A DNA stretch of 40,017 nt from an uncultured Erysipelotrichaceae bacterium (GTDB lineage Bacteria > Bacillota_I > Bacilli_A > Erysipelotrichales > Erysipelotrichaceae), in NCBI GenBank assembly GCA_900315065.1, contig OMXQ01000013.1, positions 1 through 40,017 of the forward strand, given 5' to 3'. The position numbers and the translations under genes are program-made. The notes under the pieces are model-generated. The model did no database searches. It saw nothing but the letters and a program-made list of their open reading frames with translations, and was not told the origin of the DNA. The stretch's first letter is position 1; the number at the start of each line of letters is the position of its first letter. Below are positions 15,278 through 20,919 of this stretch, one piece after another.

Positions 15278-16861
15278 ATGGTTGAATGGAAAAATTTCGA
15301 TGAGCTGAAATCCGTCAAGGCTTTGGAAGAAGTCAAAGACGAAGTCAGCCTGAAGGAAGTTCTTGCTGGTGAAGCTGGGGCTGAAAGAGTAAAGAAGTAC
15401 ACAGTTCCAATGGCAGAAGGACTGCACTACAACTATGCCGCAAAACTCGTTGATGACAAAGTCATGGCAGCTTTGAAGCAGTTAGCTGATGAAACCCAGG
15501 TTCTGGACAAGTTTGCTTTGCTTTACAATGGTGAAGTTGTCAACACGGGTGAAAACAGACGCGTTCTGCATCATCTGTGCAGAGGCCAGCTGGGCAAGGA
15601 TGTCATCGCAGATGGTGAAAACAAGCGTGATTTCTATGTTGAACAGCAGAAGAGAATCGCTGATTTTGCCAATGATGTTCATGCCGGTAAAATCGTAAAT
15701 GAAAAGGGCGAAAAGTTCACAACTGCTGTCCAGATCGGTATCGGCGGTTCTGACCTTGGCCCTAGAGCTTTGTATATTGCCTTGGAAAACTGGGCAAAGC
15801 ACACAGGCAACCTGAAGATGCAGGCTAAGTTCATCTCCAATGTTGATCCGGATGATGCGTCTGCTGTATTGGCATCCTGTGATCTGGCGCATACTTTGTT
15901 CGTTCTGGTATCCAAGTCCGGTACAACTCTGGAAACATTGACAAATGAAGCATTCGTCATGGATGCTTTGAAGAAGGAAGGTCTGGATCCTTCCAAACAT
16001 ATGATCACCTGCACAAGCGAAACATCTCCACTTGCCAAGAGTAATGATTTCATCGCTGCCTTCTTCATGGATGATTACATCGGCGGCCGTTATTCTTCCT
16101 CTTCTGTAGTCGGTGCAGGTATCCTGTCTCTGGCTTTCGGTCCGGAAGTTTACGCAGATATTCTTGAAGGCGCTGCTGAAGAAGACAAGCTTGCCAGAAA
16201 TACAGATCTTGAAAAGAATCCTGATCTGCTGGATGCTCTGATCGGTGTTTATGAAAGAAACATCAAGGGCTATGAAGCTACTGCAGTTCTTCCTTATTCT
16301 CAGGCTCTGGCACGTTTCCCTGCTCATCTGCAGCAGCTGGATATGGAATCCAACGGCAAGTCCGTCAACAGATTCGGTCAGCCTGTCAATTATGTAACAG
16401 GACCGATCATCTTCGGTGAACCAGGTACTAACGGCCAGCATAGTTTCTATCAGCTTCTGCATCAGGGGACAAACATTGTTCCGCTGCAGTTCATCGGCTT
16501 CAGGAACAGCCAGCTGGAAAACGATGTTGTCATCGAAGATTCCACTTCCCAGAAGAAGCTGAATGCTAACGTTGTTGCCCAGATCATGGCATTTGCCTGC
16601 GGCAAGGAAGATGAAAATCCGAACAAGGCATTTGCTGGTGAAAGACCATGTTCTCTGATCTACGGCGATCAGCTGACGCCAGGAACGCTGGGTGCTCTGC
16701 TTGCTCATTTTGAAAACAAGGTAATGTTCCAGGGCTTTGTCTGGAATATCAATTCCTTCGATCAGGAAGGTGTACAGCTCGGCAAGAAGCTTGCCAAGAA
16801 GGTATTAGCTCACAATACTGATAGTGCCCTCAAAGCATATGCAGATCTGTTTGAAATCTGA
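15278..16861 (+). CDS. pgi: Glucose-6-phosphate isomerase
   Basis: 527-residue cytoplasmic enzyme interconverting glucose-6-phosphate and fructose-6-phosphate. The phosphosugar-isomerase signatures GIGGSDLGPRAL and VSKSGTTLETLTNEA bind the sugar phosphate; YIGGRYSSSSVVG, a GTNGQHSFYQLLHQGT block and QEGVQLGKKLA are the conserved active-site and C-terminal segments. Length and order fit the long (E. coli-like) Pgi form rather than the shorter ~450-residue form common in Bacilli, as indicated by the N-terminal region NYAAKLVDDKVMAAL and the GENRRVLHH motif. AAGGAGG precedes the ATG. Monocistronic, with its own promoter and terminator. Confidence 0.96.
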   Translation: MVEWKNFDELKSVKALEEVKDEVSLKEVLAGEAGAERVKKYTVPMAEGLHYNYAAKLVDDKVMAALKQLADETQVLDKFALLYNGEVVNTGENRRVLHHLCRGQLGKDVIADGENKRDFYVEQQKRIADFANDVHAGKIVNEKGEKFTTAVQIGIGGSDLGPRALYIALENWAKHTGNLKMQAKFISNVDPDDASAVLASCDLAHTLFVLVSKSGTTLETLTNEAFVMDALKKEGLDPSKHMITCTSETSPLAKSNDFIAAFFMDDYIGGRYSSSSVVGAGILSLAFGPEVYADILEGAAEEDKLARNTDLEKNPDLLDALIGVYERNIKGYEATAVLPYSQALARFPAHLQQLDMESNGKSVNRFGQPVNYVTGPIIFGEPGTNGQHSFYQLLHQGTNIVPLQFIGFRNSQLENDVVIEDSTSQKKLNANVVAQIMAFACGKEDENPNKAFAGERPCSLIYGDQLTPGTLGALLAHFENKVMFQGFVWNINSFDQEGVQLGKKLAKKVLAHNTDSALKAYADLFEI

Positions 16862-16885
16862 CAGAAATCATTCATAAATCTGATG

Positions 16886-16917
16886 AAAGCGGCAGTTTGA
16901 AAATGACTGCCGCTTTT
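16886..16917 (+). terminator. Terminator after pgi
   Basis: A perfect 11-bp stem, AAAGCGGCAGT with ACTGCCGCTTT, 9-base loop and T tail. Confidence 0.88.
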
Positions 16918-16940
16918 ATGATGGAATTATCGTTTTGCCA

Positions 16941-17042
16941 AAAAGAAAAAGAACCGCCCATCTAGCAAATGATCACGGTTCTTTATGAGCTGAAAAGCTC
17001 AGCCTGAGAATCTGGCTGGCTGCTTGTCACAGTGCCATTTCT
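16941..17042 (-). ncRNA. Predicted ~100-nt antitoxin-like RNA, orphan copy (RNA 1)
   Basis: Minus-strand promoter: TTGAAA (plus 17071-17076), 16-base spacer, TACACT (plus 17049-17054), predicted start near 17042. It ends at the hairpin formed by 16948-16956 and 16976-16984 (AAAGAACCG/CGGTTCTTT), which on this strand runs into TTTTTCTTTTT. No intact small ORF faces it; only a relic of the ORF tail lies upstream of the hairpin. Confidence 0.6.
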
Positions 17043-17237
17043 ATTTACAGTGTAACTGAAAATAAATGAATTTCAATCTCCTGTTTTCAAAGTGAAAATA
17101 GCAGACTTTTCAAATCAGATGTGAATATATTAATAGCCTGGAAACAGGCAGGCACTGCACAAGATACTATAGGCGGTTCATCCAATTCCCCGTATTTACT
17201 TACTTTATTTACTTTATAAAAGGGAGGAGGTGAGCTT

Positions 17238-17348
17238 ATGACGATTACTTTTCATATCAGAAAATTTACAATTTCGATACGAATTAGTTTGACACATAAG
17301 AAAAAGAACTGCCTCAAGACCAATGACCGCAGTTCTTTAAAGCTGTAA
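17238..17348 (+). CDS. Small cationic peptide, candidate type I toxin, copy 1
   Basis: 36 residues beginning MTITFHIRKFTISIRISLTHKKKN. It has one of the strongest ribosome binding sites in the window (GGGAGGAGGTGAG, 17222-17234), near-perfectly complementary to the 16S tail. The first 24 codons align with copy 2 (17730); of nine codons that differ, six are synonymous and one is Ile/Val, which argues for a real, conserved peptide. Hydrophobic and polar residues alternate and the tail is rich in Lys/His, so it resembles an amphipathic beta strand more than the helical Fst/TxpA toxins. Its end runs into a hairpin shared with a convergent minus-strand RNA. The C-terminus after Asn24 is unlike copy 2. 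Too short for usual gene callers. Confidence 0.62.
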   Translation: MTITFHIRKFTISIRISLTHKKKNCLKTNDRSSLKL

Positions 17349-17395
17349 AAAGCTTAAAGGGGAATTGGCTGACTGCTTGTTGCAGTGCCTTTTCC
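17297..17395 (-). ncRNA. Predicted ~100-nt antitoxin RNA for peptide copy 1 (RNA 2)
   Basis: Minus-strand promoter TTGAAA (plus 17424-17429), 16-base spacer, TATACT (plus 17402-17407), start near 17395. It terminates at a perfect 10-bp hairpin (17303-17312 with 17329-17338) followed on this strand by TTTTTCTT. The last ~50 nt are complementary to the 3' part of the small ORF and its stop region, as in convergent type I antitoxins such as SR4 or RatA. Confidence 0.65.
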
Positions 17396-17442
17396 ATTTA
17401 CAGTATAGCTGAAAATATCCGATTTTCAATCTGCTGTTTTCA

Positions 17443-17543
17443 AAAGTAAAAGAACCGCCCATCTACCAAATGATCACGGTTCTTTATGAGCTGAAAAGCT
17501 CGGCTTGAGAATCTGGCTGGCTGCTTGTCACAGTGCCATTTCT
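17443..17543 (-). ncRNA. Predicted ~100-nt antitoxin-like RNA, orphan copy (RNA 3)
   Basis: Minus-strand promoter TTGTAA (plus 17572-17577), 16-base spacer, TATACT (plus 17550-17555), start near 17543; hairpin AAAGAACCG (17449-17457)/CGGTTCTTT (17477-17485). Almost identical to RNA 1 in its transcribed part. As with RNA 1, no intact small ORF faces it. Confidence 0.6.
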
Positions 17544-17729
17544 ATTTACAGTATATCGGAAAACATAAGATTTACAATTTTCTTTTTCTCAGTAAAAAAC
17601 AACAGATTTTACTCATCGAGCGTGAATAATTGATTAGCCTGAAAACAGGGAGACACTGCAGAGCAGGCAGGCGGTTCAGCCAAATCCCCGATATTATTTT
17701 TTTGTTTGTGAGAGGGAGGAGGTGGGCTT

Positions 17730-17819
17730 ATGACAATTACGTTTCATATCAGAAACTTTACTGTTTCGATAAGGATCTACTTGACGCATAAGAAAAAGAA
17801 CCGCCCATCTACCAAATGA
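17730..17819 (+). CDS. Small cationic peptide, candidate type I toxin, copy 2
   Basis: 29 residues beginning MTITFHIRNFTVSIRIYLTH and ending KKKNRPSTK. The ribosome binding site GGGAGGAGGTGGG (17714-17726) is equivalent to copy 1. The stop codon lies in the loop of the hairpin (17795-17803 with 17823-17831), so the coding end and the terminator are interlocked. The ~95-nt leader carries CCTG-AAAA-CAGG and a segment (GGCGGTTCAGCCAAATCCCC) that is homologous, in the same sense, to the 5' part of the convergent RNAs. Function inferred from architecture only. Confidence 0.62.
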   Translation: MTITFHIRNFTVSIRIYLTHKKKNRPSTK

Positions 17820-17889
17820 TCACGGTTCTTTAAAGCTATAAAAGCTTAATCGTGTGAAATGGCTGACCGCTTACCGCAGTGCCTTTTCT
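17789..17889 (-). ncRNA. Predicted ~100-nt antitoxin RNA for peptide copy 2 (RNA 4)
   Basis: Minus-strand promoter TTGAAA (plus 17918-17923), 16-base spacer, TATACT (plus 17896-17901), start near 17889; ends at the hairpin shared with peptide copy 2, followed by TTTTTCTT on this strand. All four RNAs share promoter spacing, length and hairpin. Confidence 0.65.
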
Positions 17890-18052
17890 ATTTACAGTAT
17901 AGCTGAAAATATCTGATTTTCAATCTGCTGTTTTCAATGAATGATACGCCTGTTTATGATACTTCATTGTTTTTTCCGGTGCTCAGTTCCTGTGCTGGAC
18001 AATTTGTTTCCGGGTGGCTGATGTCTGTCATAAAGAAAAGAGGAGAATTCTC

Positions 18053-18550
18053 ATGGGAAGAGTATCAATGATCAACCCGGAGGAAGCACCGGAAGAGATT
18101 CAGAAGGCACTTGCCGAACATCTTGCAAAAGGAAGAAAGCTGACCAATGAGAAGCGTACGCTGCTGCATAATCTGCATGCGTTCCTGGCGATTGAAGAGT
18201 CTTCTTATGCTCTGGATGATGATCTGCAGGTATTGATTGGAAAACTGGACGCAGATCTTTATGAATATGCGATTTCAGCTGCCAATGATTGCGTGGTATG
18301 TACGACATATTTCAGCAAACTTCTGCGTGAGCAGCATCATATTGATCCTGATTCCTTCCAGGTGACGCATCGGCAGGAACTTCTGATGCATTTTGCTCAG
18401 AAGATGGGGCATGATCCGAAGCCCATTACTGATGAAGAATTCAATGAATTGAAAAATGATTTCCTGAAAAACGGCGGTAAGGACGGGACTATGGTCGATG
18501 AAGCAAAGGCTGAAGAAATCATGGTGTGTCTGGTTGGGGAAGGGCCATGA
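18053..18550 (+). CDS. AhpD-like carboxymuconolactone decarboxylase family protein
   Basis: 165 residues, helical. The sequence NDCVVCTTYFSKLLRE carries the CxxC pair (Cys80, Cys83) and surrounding pattern of AhpD-type alkylhydroperoxidases, which reduce peroxides through that dithiol; the usual downstream His is not clearly placed. The remainder (KLTNEKRTLLHNLHAF, VTHRQELLMHFAQKMGH) is less typical, so it is a divergent member. The ATG at 18053 has AGGAGA 6 bases upstream. An FMN-dependent hydroxy-acid oxidase/dehydrogenase gene follows 100 bases later with its own promoter. Confidence 0.7.
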   Translation: MGRVSMINPEEAPEEIQKALAEHLAKGRKLTNEKRTLLHNLHAFLAIEESSYALDDDLQVLIGKLDADLYEYAISAANDCVVCTTYFSKLLREQHHIDPDSFQVTHRQELLMHFAQKMGHDPKPITDEEFNELKNDFLKNGGKDGTMVDEAKAEEIMVCLVGEGP

Positions 18551-18611
18551 TGGTGGCCAATCACCATGTCAACGATGCCTTGCGCGTTGATGTCTGATGC
18601 TGGACTTTATC

Positions 18612-18620
18612 TGCTATAAT
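18612..18620 (+). promoter_or_regulatory. Extended -10 promoter of the alpha-hydroxy-acid dehydrogenase gene
   Basis: TGCTATAAT with a perfect TATAAT at 18615-18620; no well-spaced -35. AAGGAGG follows before the ATG at 18654. Confidence 0.6.
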
Positions 18621-18653
18621 TTGCAAAGAAACAAAATAAAGGAGGAATATAAA

Positions 18654-19604
18654 ATGAGTGAAGTAAAAAGTCCGTGGCCGGGCCCGAAGGGATTGATTCC
18701 GGTAACTGACGGGAGTGCCGCTGATGCGAATGTCATTGCCCGTCGTTATATGGATTCTTTGTTAGTTGAGATGAGAGTCATTGATGCGGTGGAAGCAGAT
18801 CTTTCAACAGAAATTTTCGGCAGGAAGTTTGCTTCACCGATTATGATGCCGGCTTTTTCTCATCTGAATCATGTCGGTCAGAACGGCAGAAAACCGATGG
18901 TTGAGTATGCTGAGGCTGCTGCTGAATTGAATGTGATGAACTGGGCAGGAATGGAAACAGATGAAACTTTTGCTGAAATCTGTTCCACTGGTGCTGCTTC
19001 CGTACGTATTATCAAGCCTTTCAAAGATCACAGCCTGATTGAAGAACAGATTGAAGCAGCCAGAAAAGCAGGTGCCATTGCGGTTGGCGTCGATATTGAT
19101 CATGTTTTCGGAAAGAACGGAAAGTATGATGTCGTTGACGGATTGGAGCTTGGGCCGGTAACATTGGCAGATCTGCAGCATTATGCTTCGCTTGCCGGTG
19201 ATCTTCCGTTTGTCGCAAAGGGCGTTTTAAGTGTTCAGGATGCGCTCAAGTGCAAGGATGCAGGCTGTGCCGGTGTCTTTGTTTCTCATCATCATGGCCG
19301 TCTTGCCTATGGGATTCCGCCGCTGGCAGTTCTGCCGGAAATCAAAGAAGCTCTGGCTGGATCAGGCATGAAGATTTTTGCGGATGGGCATATGGATTCC
19401 GGGTATGATGTCTTCAAGGCACTTGCGCTTGGGGCCGATGCAGTTTCTGTCGGCCGTGCCATTCTGCCGGGGTTATTGAAAGAAGGCAAAGAGGGCGTTG
19501 AAAAGCAGCTCAGATTGATGAATCATCAGCTGGCTGAGATGATGGGCTATACAGGATGCGCTGAGGTTGCTTCCATTACAAAGGATGTTCTGCATCGGTA
19601 TTAA
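18654..19604 (+). CDS. FMN-dependent alpha-hydroxy-acid dehydrogenase/oxidase
   Basis: 316-residue TIM-barrel flavoenzyme of the lactate/glycolate oxidase family, oxidising a 2-hydroxy acid to the 2-oxo acid. SPIMMPAFSH contacts FMN, VAKG carries the FMN lysine (Lys189), SHHHGR (211-216) holds the catalytic His and the substrate-binding Arg in place of the usual SNHGGR, and KIFADGHMDSGYDVFKAL plus GADAVSVGRAIL bind the FMN phosphate. It is shorter than the classic ~360-residue enzymes, as are many clostridial relatives. If the electron acceptor is oxygen it would make hydrogen peroxide, which would fit the AhpD-like neighbour, but the acceptor cannot be read from sequence. Confidence 0.87.
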   Translation: MSEVKSPWPGPKGLIPVTDGSAADANVIARRYMDSLLVEMRVIDAVEADLSTEIFGRKFASPIMMPAFSHLNHVGQNGRKPMVEYAEAAAELNVMNWAGMETDETFAEICSTGAASVRIIKPFKDHSLIEEQIEAARKAGAIAVGVDIDHVFGKNGKYDVVDGLELGPVTLADLQHYASLAGDLPFVAKGVLSVQDALKCKDAGCAGVFVSHHHGRLAYGIPPLAVLPEIKEALAGSGMKIFADGHMDSGYDVFKALALGADAVSVGRAILPGLLKEGKEGVEKQLRLMNHQLAEMMGYTGCAEVASITKDVLHRY

Positions 19605-19720
19605 TCGTTATACATTGTTATTTGTTTGTTTGACAGATCAGATATTCAGTTATTAATTACTGGCAATTATCCGTGGATTTTGTTATCATCCTTTTTGTCG
19701 TTTTATCGGGAGGTTTGATA

Positions 19721-20293
19721 ATGAATAAAATTCTGAAGACATTGGCTGTACTTGGGTGCGTTGTTTCTCTGAGTGCGTGTTCATCTTCCGCTGCTTCCAA
19801 AAAAAGCAGTGCAGAAGAAGGCATTAAAGCTGTTGAAACAAAGTATGACAAGAAAGCTGATGTCAGTGCAATGACGTTTGTGGACAATGAGTTCCATGGT
19901 CTGACATTCAGGACACCGGATATCATGCGGGGGCGTAAAGATTCCAAAAAGGAAGAGCTTTCCTTCAGTGTCAAGGGAAACAAAAACAAGCTGGAAGTTC
20001 TGTATGATGATTCTACTGCTTTGGAAGAAGGCACAGCTGAAAAGCTGAAGCTGGATGAAAAGTGGAATCTTTTGAGCAGTGAAGAAAAGGAGATCAATGG
20101 TCTCAAAGTCATTCAGTGCAAGGGTGTAACAACTGTCTTTACCCAGATCGTAGAAGATGCAGATTCTGATCTGTATCTGGTTGAAGCACCGGAAGGCGGC
20201 GTGATTGCTTTTGATTTCATTTATGATCCGGATGGGGAAGAAGATTACGCACCGGTTTATGAAGAAATCGTAAATTCCATCAAAGCAAAGTAA
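19721..20293 (+). CDS. Predicted surface lipoprotein of unknown function
   Basis: 190 residues. A signal peptide (MNKILKTLAVLGCVVSLSAC) ends with a lipobox cysteine at position 20, followed by a Ser-rich tether. The mature part is acidic and probably a mixed alpha/beta domain (DNEFHGLTFRTPDIM, GLKVIQCKGV). It recalls small Firmicutes lipoproteins but no family is recognised. GGGAGG precedes the ATG. A terminator follows. Confidence 0.75.
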   Translation: MNKILKTLAVLGCVVSLSACSSSAASKKSSAEEGIKAVETKYDKKADVSAMTFVDNEFHGLTFRTPDIMRGRKDSKKEELSFSVKGNKNKLEVLYDDSTALEEGTAEKLKLDEKWNLLSSEEKEINGLKVIQCKGVTTVFTQIVEDADSDLYLVEAPEGGVIAFDFIYDPDGEEDYAPVYEEIVNSIKAK

Positions 20294-20312
20294 TTTTATG
20301 AATCAATTTGAG

Positions 20313-20340
20313 AAAGGGACGGGAGACCGTTCTTTTCTTT
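20313..20340 (+). terminator. Terminator after the lipoprotein gene
   Basis: AAAGGGACGG and CCGTTCTTTT form a 10-bp stem with two G-U pairs and a GAGA loop, followed by a CTTT-rich tail. Confidence 0.6.
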
Positions 20341-20349
20341 TGGTATAAT
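20341..20349 (+). promoter_or_regulatory. Extended -10 promoter (TGGTATAAT)
   Basis: TGG plus a perfect TATAAT at 20344-20349, directly after the terminator and before the CAGGAGGTG ribosome binding site of the next gene. Confidence 0.62.
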
Positions 20350-20373
20350 AGGGAAAAATTCAGGAGGTGTTCT

Positions 20374-20826
20374 ATGTCAGGTGACATGATGTTTTATATT
20401 CTTGATGTGGTGATTTTTGCCATGTTTGCAAAGTGGGCGTATAACACTTCAAAAATCAAAGTGAAGACAAAAGTCGGCGCCAGATGGCTGATTCCGGTTT
20501 TCTTTTTTATAATTGCCGGGCTCGGGTTTACAAAATACACAGGGACTTTCAAATATGTCCAGACAGGTGCTTTGATCCTGTTCGGCATCTGCTATTATTT
20601 CCTGGGCAGCGGTTTGTCAGAGGAAGGCATTGTTATGAACGGGGCTTTGACAAAGTGGGAAGATGCCGGCACGGTGACAATATCGGAGAATGATTCCTGT
20701 ATTATTTTCCGTCTGAAGAAAAGAAATGCAGCTTTGTATTTCCGGGAAGAACAGTTGAAGGACGTGCGTGCATTTCTGGCTGAAAAAGCGGTTAAGTCCA
20801 GCAATGACAAGAGTAAAGTTGTCTGA
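20374..20826 (+). CDS. Small membrane protein of unknown function
   Basis: 150 residues. Three hydrophobic segments (about 6-20, 38-54 and 62-78) are followed by a C-terminal cytoplasmic domain with the pattern GIVMNGALTKWEDAGTVTI, then RKKR-type basic residues and YFREEQLKDVRAFLAEK. This topology, membrane helices then a small beta domain reading 'turn on/turn off' of a membrane setting, is like the DUF5673-type proteins, but assignment is tentative. The ATG at 20374 is chosen for its AGGAGGTG. Confidence 0.68.
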   Translation: MSGDMMFYILDVVIFAMFAKWAYNTSKIKVKTKVGARWLIPVFFFIIAGLGFTKYTGTFKYVQTGALILFGICYYFLGSGLSEEGIVMNGALTKWEDAGTVTISENDSCIIFRLKKRNAALYFREEQLKDVRAFLAEKAVKSSNDKSKVV

Positions 20827-20840
20827 AATAAGCATTATTA

Positions 20841-20870
20841 TTGAATGCAGGATTCTTACAGGAATAAAAT
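20841..20870 (+). promoter_or_regulatory. Promoter of the large GGDEF-EAL gene
   Basis: TTGAAT at 20841-20846, an 18-base spacer and TAAAAT at 20865-20870 predict a start near 20877. The possible start codon at 20845 lies inside the -35 of this promoter, so translation more likely begins at 20920. Confidence 0.5.
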
Positions 20871-20919
20871 ATTGGCAGAAATATTCAGGCATGCGAAAGT
20901 TTCTTTCGGGGGAAAGCTT

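Larger units (their letters stand above)
16941..17935. repeat. Tandemly duplicated ~500-bp cassette (two units)
   Basis: Unit 1 (about 16941-17440) and unit 2 (about 17443-17935) are co-linear. Each contains, in order on the plus strand: a hairpin with its minus-strand promoter (orphan RNA), a plus-strand 5' leader, a tiny ORF with a very strong ribosome binding site, a second hairpin overlapping the end of the ORF, and a second minus-strand promoter. Equivalent minus-strand start sites are 501 and 494 bases apart. Sequence identity between units is high in hairpins and ORFs and lower in the leaders. Confidence 0.85.

Noticed and set aside
16921-17940. A CRISPR array to explain the repeated hairpins
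   Set aside because: The repeats are only four, irregularly spaced (100-360 bp), form terminator hairpins with promoters and carry ORFs; no spacer pattern or cas genes exist.
20845-20919. Use of the ATG at 20845 as the start of the large GGDEF-EAL protein
   Set aside because: It lies within the predicted -35 and has no ribosome binding site; 20920 has GGGGGAA upstream. It is kept as an alternative because the promoter is only moderately supported.
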